A stretch of DNA of 64,000 nt from Mycolicibacterium mengxianglii (GTDB lineage: Bacteria; Actinomycetota; Actinomycetes; Mycobacteriales; Mycobacteriaceae), in NCBI RefSeq assembly GCF_015710575.1, contig NZ_CP065373.1, forward strand, positions 3,286,001 to 3,350,000. Direction: 5' to 3'. A model generated the notes under the pieces. It ran no database searches and was not told the DNA's origin. It saw nothing but the letters and a program-made list of their open reading frames with translations. Positions 6,867 through 14,372 of the stretch are shown piece after piece (positions within the stretch are counted from its first letter, which is position 1; every line of letters starts with the position of its first letter). Both the position numbers and the translations under genes were made by a program.

Positions 6867-7424
6867 CTACGGCGCGGCTGGGAGCTGGCGGCGGACGTCG
6901 AGCAGGTGGTGTCGCACATCGTGCAGCGTGTGGGCCGCCAGCCACCGCAGCGTCCGTTCGGTGTGCTCCGGCCAGTTGTAGGCCACCCGCAACTCCCAGT
7001 CCGCGATGTCGAGCCGATCGAGGGCGTTGGCCAGCAGTCTCGCCGCCATCGTCAGTTCCTCGGCGACCTCAACGGGATTCTGCTCGGCGTACCCCTCGTG
7101 GGCCACACGCTCATCGCGGCCCATCGGCACCGCGACGGGGACCTGAACGCGCCGGGCGAGCAACACCCGCTCCCGCTGCGTCAGCAGCACATCACGGACG
7201 TGACAGGCGTACTCCAGCGGGGACCACAGCTGCGGCGACGTTCGCCGTGCCGGCGGATCCACCGAGGAGGTCAGCAGGGCCGCCAGCTCGTCGGCGGCAG
7301 CCCGGATGTCCTGGCCGGCACACGAGGCGGCAGCCAGGTCATAAACGAACCCACACTCGTCGCACGGCTCCACGACTTCCTCCTCCGCCACATCGACCGC
7401 CGTGCCCTGCAACCCGGCCCTCAC
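6867..7424 (-). CDS. DinB-family protein with an N-terminal CxxC segment
   Basis: A 185-residue protein. Near the N-terminus is EPCDECGFVYD, a CxxC segment seen in actinobacterial members. The rest is a four-helix DinB fold with three candidate metal-binding histidines in WSPLEYACHVRD, LRWLAAHT and HDVRHHLLDV. Family members include thiol-dependent metalloenzymes and proteins of unknown role. The GTG start at 7424 overlaps the stop of the SpoIIE phosphatase gene in a GTGA tetranucleotide, so the two are translationally coupled. A functional link to the phosphatase is inferred from this only. Confidence 0.8.
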   Translation of the reverse strand: MRAGLQGTAVDVAEEEVVEPCDECGFVYDLAAASCAGQDIRAAADELAALLTSSVDPPARRTSPQLWSPLEYACHVRDVLLTQRERVLLARRVQVPVAVPMGRDERVAHEGYAEQNPVEVAEELTMAARLLANALDRLDIADWELRVAYNWPEHTERTLRWLAAHTLHDVRHHLLDVRRQLPAAP

Positions 7425-8581
7425 GCCCTCAGGGGGACCCCGAGCGCCAGCACCGCTGTGTCGTCCTGCACTCCACTCCCCAAGCTCTCCAGCAGCGAAT
7501 GAACGTCCTCGACGATGCCGGCGGCAGTGGTCGGTGAGTGCGCTTTCGCGAAGGCGAGCAGCGCGCCCCGGTCGTCGTAGCGTTCGTGACCCACACCGGT
7601 GCCGGCCTCGGTCAAACCGTCGGTGTAGAGCAACAGGGTGTCACCGGGCCCGAGTTGAAAGCGGTTGGCCACAAAGTGTGGCTCTGCGGTCAGCCCGACC
7701 GCCTGCCCACCGGTGGTGTCCACATAGAAGGCACTGCCATCGGCGTAGAACATCAGCGGCGGAGGGTGGCCGCCGCTGGCCAGCACCACGTCGAACCCGT
7801 CGCCTCGCCTGGTCAGATTCCCGTAGATGAGGGTGGAGAACCGGGTCTCGCTGTCTCTGAGCTTCTGTGCCAGCACGGCATTCAAGTTGTGCAGTACCTG
7901 CACCGGGTCGTCGTCGAAGACGGCCGCGGCGCGCAGTGAATACCGCGTCAGCGACGTCACCAGGGCCGCATCAACTCCCTTGCCGGCGACATCGCCGAGG
8001 AAGAATCCCCAACTGGTTCTCGACACCGGAAAAAGGTCGTAGAAGTCGCCGCCGACGTCGTCCGGTGAGGCCGTGTAGTAATAATCGGCGGCCTCGAGGC
8101 CCTCCGGCGGCGCGAGCACCGGCGGCAGCAGCGAACGTCTCAGGGTTTCGGCGAACGCCCGTACCCGCTGTTGTTCGGTTTCGGCTCGTCGGCGCGCCGC
8201 GAGCAGTTCATTCTCGTAACTACGACGGTCGGTGGCATCGACCGTGGTGATGCGTAGCCAGAGGGGCCGGCCGTCGTCACCGGCCTTGACGTTGGCAGTG
8301 ACGAACATCGGCAGCCGTTGCCCATCGGCAGACACGAAATCCATTGTGACCCCGCTGAGTTCACCGCTCACGCTCAGCAGCGGCCAGAAGTGCGTTTCGT
8401 AATGCGTGCGACCGGCGACGGTCAGCAAGCTGGCGAAATCCTTGCCGCTCAGGTAGTCCGGCCCGTACCCGAGCCAGCCGGCCAGGGTTGCATTCGCGTG
8501 CACGATGCTTCCGTGCGGATCGACGATGAGGTGTGCGCTGGGGGCGTTGTCCCAGAACTCCTCGATGCTGGGATCGGTCAC
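7421..8581 (-). CDS. PAS domain-SpoIIE/PP2C serine phosphatase
   Basis: 386 residues. An N-terminal PAS domain at about 1-120 (HLIVDPHGSIVHANATLAGW) is followed by a helical linker 121-160 rich in Glu/Arg and a SpoIIE-type PP2C domain 165-386. Phosphatase motifs present: DDVGGDFYD (174-182), LGDVAGKGVDAAL (195-207), YTDGLTEAG (319-327) and DDTAVLAL (373-380), with the metal-binding aspartates retained. This architecture (RsbU-like) dephosphorylates anti-sigma-factor antagonists in response to a signal sensed by PAS. No anti-sigma partner is adjacent; the downstream coupled gene is DinB-like. GTG start. Confidence 0.93.
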   Translation of the reverse strand: MTDPSIEEFWDNAPSAHLIVDPHGSIVHANATLAGWLGYGPDYLSGKDFASLLTVAGRTHYETHFWPLLSVSGELSGVTMDFVSADGQRLPMFVTANVKAGDDGRPLWLRITTVDATDRRSYENELLAARRRAETEQQRVRAFAETLRRSLLPPVLAPPEGLEAADYYYTASPDDVGGDFYDLFPVSRTSWGFFLGDVAGKGVDAALVTSLTRYSLRAAAVFDDDPVQVLHNLNAVLAQKLRDSETRFSTLIYGNLTRRGDGFDVVLASGGHPPPLMFYADGSAFYVDTTGGQAVGLTAEPHFVANRFQLGPGDTLLLYTDGLTEAGTGVGHERYDDRGALLAFAKAHSPTTAAGIVEDVHSLLESLGSGVQDDTAVLALGVPLRA

Positions 8582-8667
8582 CTCGGCAGCCTAGAGCAGC
8601 TCACCTCGTCACGACGGGAAAGTGATCCAGCGCGCTGTCCTCGGAGCGCGCAGATCGCGACGTCAAC

Positions 8668-10044
8668 TCACAGCGCGACGTGGGTGAGGTCCTCCCGACG
8701 GCCCGGGTACGCCAGACCCAGATGATCACGCAGCGTGGTTCCGGTGTACTCGGCGCGGAACACTCCACGTTCCTGCAGCAGCGGCACCACCCGATCGACG
8801 AACGCATCCAGGCCCCCGGGTGTCACATGCGGGACGAGGATGAAACCGTCGCTGGCGTCCGCCTGGACGAGTTCGTTGATGGACTCGGCGATGGTGGCAG
8901 CCGACCCGATGAAGTTCTGCCGCCCGGTGACCTCGACGATGAGCTCGCGGGTGGTCAGGTTCTCGGCCTCGGCTTTGGCGCGCCATTGGTTGGCCGTGGC
9001 CACCGGGTCGCGATACATCCGCACGCTGGCCCGTCCACGCGCAATGGTGTTCTCGCCGACCACCGGGTCCACGCTGGGCAGCGGGCCGTCCGGGTCATGA
9101 TCGGACAGATCCCGGTTCCACAACTGCTCGAGGAATTTGATCGCTGTCGCCGGCGACACCTGCGCCAACCGGACCTGCTGGGCGATCTCGGCGGCCTCGG
9201 CATCGGTGTCGCCGAGGACGAACGTGGCAGCGGGCAGGATGAGCAGCTCGTCGCGGCGGCGTCCGTAGGCCGGCAATCGACGCTTGACGTCGGTGTAGAA
9301 CTCCTGCCCCTCGGCCAACGTGCCATACCGGGAGAAGATGGCGTCAGCGCCCGCTGCGGCGAACTCACGGCCGCGTTCGGAGTCGCCGGCCTGAAAGATC
9401 ACCGGCCGGCCCTGCGGGCTGCGCGGCACATTGAACCGCCCGCTGATGTCGAAGTGGGCGTCGTGGTAGGCGAAGGCCCCGGCGTCGGGATCGCCCAGGA
9501 ACTCTCCGCTTTCCTTGTCGGCGATGATCTCGTCACCACGCCAGGAGTCGAACAGGGTGTGCGCGGCCGCCAGGAAGCTCTCGGCCCGTTCGTAACGCTG
9601 GCTCTCGGGCAGGTATCCCCCACGCCGAAAGTTCTCGCCGGTGAACGCATCCCACGAGGTGACGACGTTCCAGGCCGCCCGCCCATCCGACAGATGGTCC
9701 AGCGACGCGAACTGTCGCGCCACCTCGTACGGCTCGTTGAAGGTGGAGTTGATGGTGCCGGTCAGCCCGAGCCGGTCGGTGACACCGGCCAGCGCGGCCA
9801 GGACGGTGAACGTATCCGGGCGACCCACCACGTCGAGGTCATAGATCAGGCCGCCTTGCTCCCGCAGCCGCAATCCCTCTGCCAGGAACATGAAGTCGAA
9901 CTTGCCCCGCTCGGCGGTCTGGGCGAACTTCACGAACGAACTGAACTCGATGTGGCTGCCGGAGGCGGGATCGCTCCACACCGTGGTGTTGTTGACGCCG
10001 GGAAAGTGGGCGGCAAGGTGGATCTGCTTGTGTGGCTTGGTCAT
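8668..10044 (-). CDS. NtaA/SnaA/DszA-family flavin-dependent monooxygenase
   Basis: 458 residues, full length for the NtaA/SnaA/DszA branch of the bacterial luciferase-like superfamily. Diagnostic segments: HFPGVNNTTVWSDP, GRAAWNVVTSWDAFTGENF, RSPQGRPVIFQAGDSERGREF. Enzymes of this branch use reduced FMN and O2 to oxidise organosulfur compounds, sulfones or nitrilotriacetate-like amines. The substrate cannot be told from sequence. It is second in a two-gene operon, 8 bases after the next LLM gene. An 86-base gap with no feature separates its stop from the phosphatase gene. Confidence 0.93.
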   Translation of the reverse strand: MTKPHKQIHLAAHFPGVNNTTVWSDPASGSHIEFSSFVKFAQTAERGKFDFMFLAEGLRLREQGGLIYDLDVVGRPDTFTVLAALAGVTDRLGLTGTINSTFNEPYEVARQFASLDHLSDGRAAWNVVTSWDAFTGENFRRGGYLPESQRYERAESFLAAAHTLFDSWRGDEIIADKESGEFLGDPDAGAFAYHDAHFDISGRFNVPRSPQGRPVIFQAGDSERGREFAAAGADAIFSRYGTLAEGQEFYTDVKRRLPAYGRRRDELLILPAATFVLGDTDAEAAEIAQQVRLAQVSPATAIKFLEQLWNRDLSDHDPDGPLPSVDPVVGENTIARGRASVRMYRDPVATANQWRAKAEAENLTTRELIVEVTGRQNFIGSAATIAESINELVQADASDGFILVPHVTPGGLDAFVDRVVPLLQERGVFRAEYTGTTLRDHLGLAYPGRREDLTHVAL

Positions 10045-10052
10045 TCGCGCTC

Positions 10053-11213
10053 CTAGGACGCCGTGGAGTAGCGGTTGGCCGGACGGGGCAACCCGAGCCT
10101 GCCCCGCAGGGTGTCGTCGGTGTAGCCGTCACGGAAGAGCCTGCGTCGCTGCAGCTCGGGAACCAGCCCGGTGGTGATCTGCAGCAGATCGTGCGGGACG
10201 GTCGCGGGACGGAGCCGGAAGCCGGTTGCACCTGCGGCGTGCCACTCCTGCAGGAGATCAGCCAACTCGACGGGCGTGCCGACGAATATCTGCGCGTCAC
10301 TGGCATATGCGGTGCCGGCGAGATCGTCGAGCCGAGCCCGCCGGTCCGCGGCGGCTTCCGCGGTGTCCGCCAGGAACACCACCAGGTCGGCGAAAATCCG
10401 CACCGGGTCTGCCGCCCCCGGGCGCAACGAAGCCAGCACACCGGCGATCTCGCCGACCTCGACGACGCTGCGGGGGGTGACGAAGGCGACGTCGGCGCTA
10501 CGGGCACTCAGCCGGTGCGCCGGCTCAGCGTGGGCCAGGGCGGCGACGATGGGTTGACCCTGCGGCGGCCGCGGCGTGATCGACGGTCCTTTCACCGAGA
10601 ACCACTCACCCTCGAAATCGATGTAGTGCAGTTTCGTCCGGTCGATGAACCGCCCGGTGGTGACGTCACGGATCTCGGCATCGTCTTCCCAGCTGTCCCA
10701 GAGGCGTCGAAGCACTTCGATGTAGTCACCGGCTTCGGTCAGCAGCTCGTCCGACGATTCGGGCAACCGGCGACGACCGAAATGCGCCGCCGCGACGGGA
10801 CTCGGCGCCACCTGAACCCGAACCCCCGCGCGACCCGCGCTCACGTAGTCCAGAGTCGCGATGGCTTTGGACAGGTGAAACGGCTCGGTATGAGTGGCCA
10901 CGATGGTGGGGATCAGCCCGATATGGCGGGTCAGCGGCGCCACCCGGGCGGCGATCAGGACGGCATCGAGGCGCCCCCGAACCCGGTCAGTGCGCCGGTC
11001 ACCGCCCGCGGCGTCGTCGGACTGCAGCGCCAAGCCGTCCTCGACAGTGACGAAATCCAGCAGTCCACGCTCGGCTTCGACCACCAGGTCCGACCAGTAG
11101 CGGGCGGTCAGCAGCTCTGCGGGCCGGGCCTGCGGATCGCGCCACGCAGCCGGGTGCCACCCCGCACCGTCCAGCGCCACAGCGAGGTGAAGTTGATCCT
11201 GGGAAGCGGCCAC
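10053..11213 (-). CDS. LLM-class flavin-dependent oxidoreductase
   Basis: A 386-residue luciferase-like protein with the alpha/beta-barrel pattern: LVVEAERGLLDFVTVEDGLA, HIGLIPTIVATHTEPFHLSK, ATLDYVSAGRAGVRVQV and RPPQGQPIVAALAHAEPAHR. It is related to, but clearly distinct from, the NtaA-like enzyme it precedes. The GTG start at 11213 has GGAAGGAGAA upstream. Both genes probably act on one compound class (sulfur or nitrogen scavenging is inferred); no flavin reductase or transporter is next to them. A structured region lies just upstream at 11255-11380. Confidence 0.88.
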   Translation of the reverse strand: MAASQDQLHLAVALDGAGWHPAAWRDPQARPAELLTARYWSDLVVEAERGLLDFVTVEDGLALQSDDAAGGDRRTDRVRGRLDAVLIAARVAPLTRHIGLIPTIVATHTEPFHLSKAIATLDYVSAGRAGVRVQVAPSPVAAAHFGRRRLPESSDELLTEAGDYIEVLRRLWDSWEDDAEIRDVTTGRFIDRTKLHYIDFEGEWFSVKGPSITPRPPQGQPIVAALAHAEPAHRLSARSADVAFVTPRSVVEVGEIAGVLASLRPGAADPVRIFADLVVFLADTAEAAADRRARLDDLAGTAYASDAQIFVGTPVELADLLQEWHAAGATGFRLRPATVPHDLLQITTGLVPELQRRRLFRDGYTDDTLRGRLGLPRPANRYSTAS

Positions 11214-11254
11214 AGCGCGTTCTCCTTCCGGTCGCGTTCATGGGGCAACGCTGG

Positions 11255-11380
11255 GGCTGCGAGAACATTCCGCAGCCACGCACACCCGCTGTCAGTGTGC
11301 GCGCCGAAGGCCCTACCGGGGACAGATGTACGCAGCGTGATGCCAACCCGCCGCGGAACAACACCGCCCCGCGGCGGGTT
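11255..11380. promoter_or_regulatory. three-hairpin intergenic structure, possible leader or attenuator
   Basis: Three perfect stems lie in order in the 230-base gap: GGCTGCG/CGCAGCC (11255-11277), CGCACAC/GTGTGCG (11279-11301) and AACCCGCCGCGG/CCGCGGCGGGTT (11345-11380). The last, read on the plus strand, is followed by CACGTTTTAG and looks like a terminator, but no plus-strand gene ends before it. It could be an attenuator for the gene at 11444, a small RNA, or structure in the leader of the minus-strand monooxygenase operon. Confidence 0.5.
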
Positions 11381-11443
11381 CACGTTTTAGGTCCCGTATT
11401 TTCGGGAACGATGTGCTCCAATTACACAGATGGAGGCTTTGCA

Positions 11444-11689
11444 GTGACAGAAGCAATGGCGCTTTTGTACCTAATCCCGGGGCTGATCACCGCCGCAGTC
11501 ACCTTTGCGTTAGGTCGACGATGGCGTGATTTTCGGCAACCCGCCACTCATCCCGTGGTGCTGAGCGTCATCGCCGGAATGCTATGGCCGCTGGTCCTGG
11601 TGGGTGTGGTGCAGTTCGCCTCGATCGCGCTCGTGACGCGAATAGCCCGCAGCCACCACCGGGCCGCCGGCTATTCACTGGCCGGATGA
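11444..11689 (+). CDS. small membrane protein (81 aa)
   Basis: A GTG at 11444 with GGAGG seven bases upstream opens an 81-residue protein with two hydrophobic helices, LLYLIPGLITAAVTFALG and VVLSVIAGMLWPLVLVGVV, separated by a short basic loop (RRWRDFRQPATHP). The C-terminus is basic. No family is recognised. Its stop overlaps the start of the SRPBCC gene by ATGA, so the two are translationally coupled. Longer upstream extensions run through the hairpin region and are unlikely to be translated. Confidence 0.7.
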   Translation: MTEAMALLYLIPGLITAAVTFALGRRWRDFRQPATHPVVLSVIAGMLWPLVLVGVVQFASIALVTRIARSHHRAAGYSLAG

Positions 11690-12165
11690 CCGACCGCATC
11701 GAGGTCCGGCGCACCATCGCCGCGGCCCCTGCGGACGTGTTCGCAGTGCTGTGCGACCCGCAGGGTCACGTGGCGATCGACTCCTCCGGAATGCTGCAGG
11801 CCGCCACGGGCGAGCCGGTGACGGCCGTCGGCGACGAGTTCGTGGTCCACATGGACCGCGAAGCGCTCAATGATTTCCCCGATATGGGCCGCTACGACGT
11901 CACCGTGCGGATCACCGAGTACGAGCAGGACCGGCTGATCGCCTGGACGATCCTCGGCCAGATCAAGCCGCCCATCGGTCACGTCTATGGGTATCGACTC
12001 GATCCCGACGGCGACGCCACCACGGTGACGTCGTTCTACGACTGGTCCGACATCGACCAGAAGTGGCGTGACGCCGGGATCTTCCCGGTGATCTCCGAGC
12101 CGGCGCTACGCGCCACCCTCGGCGTCCTCGACCGCACCGTACGTCGCGGTTACCCGCGCGGCTGA
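11686..12165 (+). CDS. SRPBCC (START-like) family protein
   Basis: 159 residues. The N-terminus IEVRRTIAAAPADVFAVLCD is the opening strand and helix of the SRPBCC/polyketide-cyclase helix-grip fold, and the C-terminal ALRATLGVLDRTV fits its long closing helix. The fold binds hydrophobic ligands in a cavity; members include cyclases, hydratases and lipid carriers. No catalytic residues can be assigned. It is coupled to the preceding small membrane protein, which may position it at the membrane (inference). Convergent with the proline-rich secreted protein gene. Confidence 0.85.
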   Translation: MTDRIEVRRTIAAAPADVFAVLCDPQGHVAIDSSGMLQAATGEPVTAVGDEFVVHMDREALNDFPDMGRYDVTVRITEYEQDRLIAWTILGQIKPPIGHVYGYRLDPDGDATTVTSFYDWSDIDQKWRDAGIFPVISEPALRATLGVLDRTVRRGYPRG

Positions 12166-12175
12166 ACGGCCGTAA

Positions 12176-12748
12176 CTACCCGAACGGCCACGGCGGCGGC
12201 GGCAACCCCGGAGGCGGCGGCGGAGGCGGCAGTGGTGGCGGCGGCGGGGGCGGCGGCGGGAGCGCCGGAGGCGGGGGCAGCGGACCGGGTGCAGGTAACG
12301 CCGCAGGCGCTGCCAGTGCCAGCGGTGCGACCACCGCGGGGCCGGTCAGATCGGGTGGGTCCGGTAGCTCGATCCCGGGCAACGGCAGGCCGACACCGAT
12401 ACCGGGCGGAGCGATACCCACACTGAGCGGGATCTCCACCGGCGGTGGCAGGTCGAGCGGCGGCAGGCCCTGCAGGCTCTGCTGGACGGCGGCCGCGTCG
12501 GGATTCTGGGCGGGGTCGAAGGTCGATTGCAACACCGACATGAAGTCGACGCAATCTCCGTCTCGCAGGACCTCACTACCGGTGCATTCCGGGTCCGGCA
12601 AACACCCTCTGCTGCTGTCGACCTGACCGGTCGGGCACTGGGCGCTGCCCACTGCCGGGGTGACGACGGTGCCGAAGGCCATGGGCGCTGCGGAGAGCGC
12701 GGCGCCTGCCACCAGGATTGTGGCGGCTCGACGTGCTCGAATGCGCAT
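12176..12748 (-). CDS. secreted CPxG protein with proline-rich C-terminus
   Basis: 190 residues. A signal peptide (RIRARRAATILVAGAALSAA) is followed by a short cysteine module CPTGQVDSSRGCLPDPEC...CVDF, a middle rich in Pro/Leu/Gly, and a nearly pure polyproline tail (about the last 45 residues). The cysteine module matches that of the next two genes upstream, so the three are tandem relatives. The ATG at 12748 is chosen with AGGA 8-11 bases upstream; a TTG three bases earlier is possible. It probably ends up in or beyond the cell wall; function unknown. The G+C-rich repetitive end reads as GGCGGC runs at 12185-12290. Confidence 0.8.
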   Translation of the reverse strand: MRIRARRAATILVAGAALSAAPMAFGTVVTPAVGSAQCPTGQVDSSRGCLPDPECTGSEVLRDGDCVDFMSVLQSTFDPAQNPDAAAVQQSLQGLPPLDLPPPVEIPLSVGIAPPGIGVGLPLPGIELPDPPDLTGPAVVAPLALAAPAALPAPGPLPPPPALPPPPPPPPPLPPPPPPPGLPPPPWPFG

Positions 12749-12878
12749 CAAAAGGTCCTGACGTTGGTTGGTTCACGGGTCGCTTCCGGACTGCCGCTCC
12801 CCGAGCTTAAGGCACAAGGGCGGTGTCGTGCGCGTCGTTCAGCTAACGCCGCGCTGCGTCCCTCAAATGCAAGGTCCG

Positions 12879-13235
12879 TCAAATGCATGCATTGAAGCCG
12901 ACGAACGGAATGGGCGTCGGGATGCCGGCACACAGCGCGAAGTACGGCGTGATGTCGCCATTCCATGCCGGCGGCGCAGGAGGCGGTGGTGGCGCGGGTG
13001 GCTCAGGAGCGGCTGCCGGTTGCACACAGGATCCGGTCTGGGTGTCCAGCAAAGCCCCGTCCGGACAGTACGGCGTGCAGGCGCCCCCCGAGGCGACCTG
13101 CCCGACCGGGCAGGCCCAACTCGGCGGCGCCATGACCGTGGCCAGCGCCATCGGCGCCCCGACGACGGTGGCGGCAATGCCCAGTGCGCCGACGCAACGG
13201 GGCATCGAGTTGCCCATCAGGGGCGAGTTGTCCAT
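12879..13235 (-). CDS. secreted CPxG protein, second of tandem set
   Basis: 118 residues. The signal region VGALGIAATVVGAPMALATV closely resembles that of the 12176-12748 product (AALSAAPMAFGTV). A cysteine module follows, CPVGQVASGGACTPYC then TGSCV, a short Pro/Ala-rich linker (PEPPAPPPPPAPP), and a C-terminal FALCAGIPTPIPFVGFNACI. Cysteines are even in number and likely form disulfides after export. The start is ATG 13235, preceded by GAAAGG; internal ATGs at 13217 and 13205 are alternatives. 131 bases separate it from the next gene of the set. Confidence 0.78.
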   Translation of the reverse strand: MDNSPLMGNSMPRCVGALGIAATVVGAPMALATVMAPPSWACPVGQVASGGACTPYCPDGALLDTQTGSCVQPAAAPEPPAPPPPPAPPAWNGDITPYFALCAGIPTPIPFVGFNACI

Positions 13236-13312
13236 CAGAGGCCTTTCGGTGATCCCCGACCGTTGGCTTCCCGGTCAGTTTAGGCATCACCAAGGCGCGG
13301 AGCAGCCCGGAG

Positions 13313-13486
13313 TCAGCGGACCTCGACTGCGGCGTTTGCGGTTTCGCAGCTGAAACCGAATTGCCCGGGGCTGACCATGTCCCCCGCGGGACAAACCGAG
13401 AGCGCGATTTCGGAGGTCAGTGGGGCCATCACGACGCCGCCGACGAACAGCGCGACCGCGGCGACACCGAGGAATATGGGACGCAT
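13313..13486 (-). CDS. 57-residue secreted CPxG protein, first of tandem set
   Basis: The ATG at 13486 is preceded by a clear GGAGG. The 57-residue product has a signal-like N-terminus (MRPIFLGVAAVALFVGGVVM) and a short mature part containing CPAGDMVSPGQFGFSC and an ETANAAVEVR end. It shares the CPxG...S.G pattern with the next two genes and is the first in transcription order. Two cysteines could form one disulfide. No family is recognised. It lies back to back with clpC2, sharing a 137-base promoter region. Confidence 0.7.
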   Translation of the reverse strand: MRPIFLGVAAVALFVGGVVMAPLTSEIALSVCPAGDMVSPGQFGFSCETANAAVEVR

Positions 13487-13537
13487 GAGCCGCCTCCGTT
13501 CAAGGGCCCGGTCGGGCGCCGGCGTGACATCTCAAAG

Positions 13538-13553
13538 TGTGACACAAGTTACA
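13538..13553. promoter_or_regulatory. CRP-like binding site
   Basis: TGTGA, six bases, TTACA. This differs at one base from the TGTGA-N6-TCACA consensus of mycobacterial CRP/Cmr proteins. It lies 52 bases upstream of the secreted-protein array and 71 upstream of clpC2. Confidence 0.4.
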
Positions 13554-13575
13554 GTTGGGACGCGTGAGGCACGCC

Positions 13576-13594
13576 CGTCAATCGCGGGTTGACG
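13576..13594. promoter_or_regulatory. operator dyad 1 upstream of clpC2
   Basis: CGTCAA, seven bases, TTGACG. The same half-sites and the same seven-base gap recur 28 bases further on at 13604-13622. Confidence 0.6.
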
Positions 13595-13603
13595 TTCCAC
13601 TAT

Positions 13604-13622
13604 CGTCAACTTACGGTTGACG
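13604..13622. promoter_or_regulatory. operator dyad 2 upstream of clpC2
   Basis: CGTCAA, seven bases, TTGACG, within a longer TCGTCAAC/GTTGACGA dyad at 13603-13623 that ends at the base before the clpC2 ATG and overlaps a possible TATCGT -10 box at 13601-13606. A protein bound here would block transcription. Confidence 0.65.
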
Positions 13623-13623
13623 A

Positions 13624-14331
13624 ATGAGCACACCATCGAGTCAGGGCGCCGTCAGTCTCGACACCTTGATCCGGACCATCACGACCGTGCACAACGACCC
13701 CCTCGAGCAGCTCACCGACGCGATGCTGACCGCCGAGTATCTCGGTGACGTCGCCGACCACCTGATCGGCCACTTCGTCGACCAGGCGCGACGGTCCGGA
13801 GCGTCCTGGACCGAGATCGGCAAGTGCATGGGCGTCACCAAACAAGCCGCCCAGAAACGCTTCGTCCCCCGCGGCGACACCATCGATCCCACCGAGGGCT
13901 TCACCCGTTTCACCCCACGCGCCCGGTCCGCCGTCGTCGCCGCCCAGGACGCCGCCCGCAACGCCCACAACCAGGAGATCGCACCTGTTCACCTGGTCCT
14001 GGGTGTGCTCGCCGACGCCGACGCCCTGGCCACCCGCCTGGTACGCGCCCAGGGCGTCGAGCCCGAGCGGATTCGCAGCCTCATCACCCTGCCCCCGGCC
14101 TCCGGCGCCCCGCTCCAACTCGTCCCGTTCAACACCGCGGCCAAAAAGGCACTCGAACTGACGTTCCGGGAGGCCCTGCGGCTCGGCCACAACTACATCG
14201 GCACCGAGCACCTACTGCTGGCGCTGCTGGAAACCGAGGATGCCGACGGTCCGCTGCACCGCGCGGGCGTCGACAAGGACCGCACCGAGGCTGCACTCGT
14301 GCCCGTCCTGGAATCCCTGTCCAAGAGCTGA
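13624..14331 (+). CDS. clpC2: ClpC2-like protein: helix-turn-helix plus ClpC N-domain repeats
   Basis: 235 residues. An N-terminal helical segment carries a helix-turn-helix, SWTEIGKCMGVTKQAAQKRF (about 60-79), followed by two Clp-N repeats (ARSAVVAAQDAARNAHNQEI and AAKKALELTFREALRLGHN...GTEHLLLALLE). There are no AAA+ modules. The gene lies where M. tuberculosis has clpC2 (Rv2667), next to the same DUF1942/GNAT/zapE neighbours. The family is reported to bind ClpC1-targeting cyclomarin through the N-domain and to control its own expression. The HTH and the two dyads directly upstream agree with autoregulation. Confidence 0.85.
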   Translation: MSTPSSQGAVSLDTLIRTITTVHNDPLEQLTDAMLTAEYLGDVADHLIGHFVDQARRSGASWTEIGKCMGVTKQAAQKRFVPRGDTIDPTEGFTRFTPRARSAVVAAQDAARNAHNQEIAPVHLVLGVLADADALATRLVRAQGVEPERIRSLITLPPASGAPLQLVPFNTAAKKALELTFREALRLGHNYIGTEHLLLALLETEDADGPLHRAGVDKDRTEAALVPVLESLSKS

Positions 14332-14372
14332 CCTCACAACATCGGCGGCCCGGGCGTCTACATGATGTGAGG

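Noticed and set aside
8680..10056. 458-codon plus-strand frame opposite the NtaA-like monooxygenase
   Set aside because: It mirrors the monooxygenase gene almost exactly and has no motif of its own.
11214..11380. SAM-IV or other known riboswitch upstream of the monooxygenase operon
   Set aside because: Hairpins are present but the conserved core bases of the SAM-family riboswitches I know are not seen on either strand.
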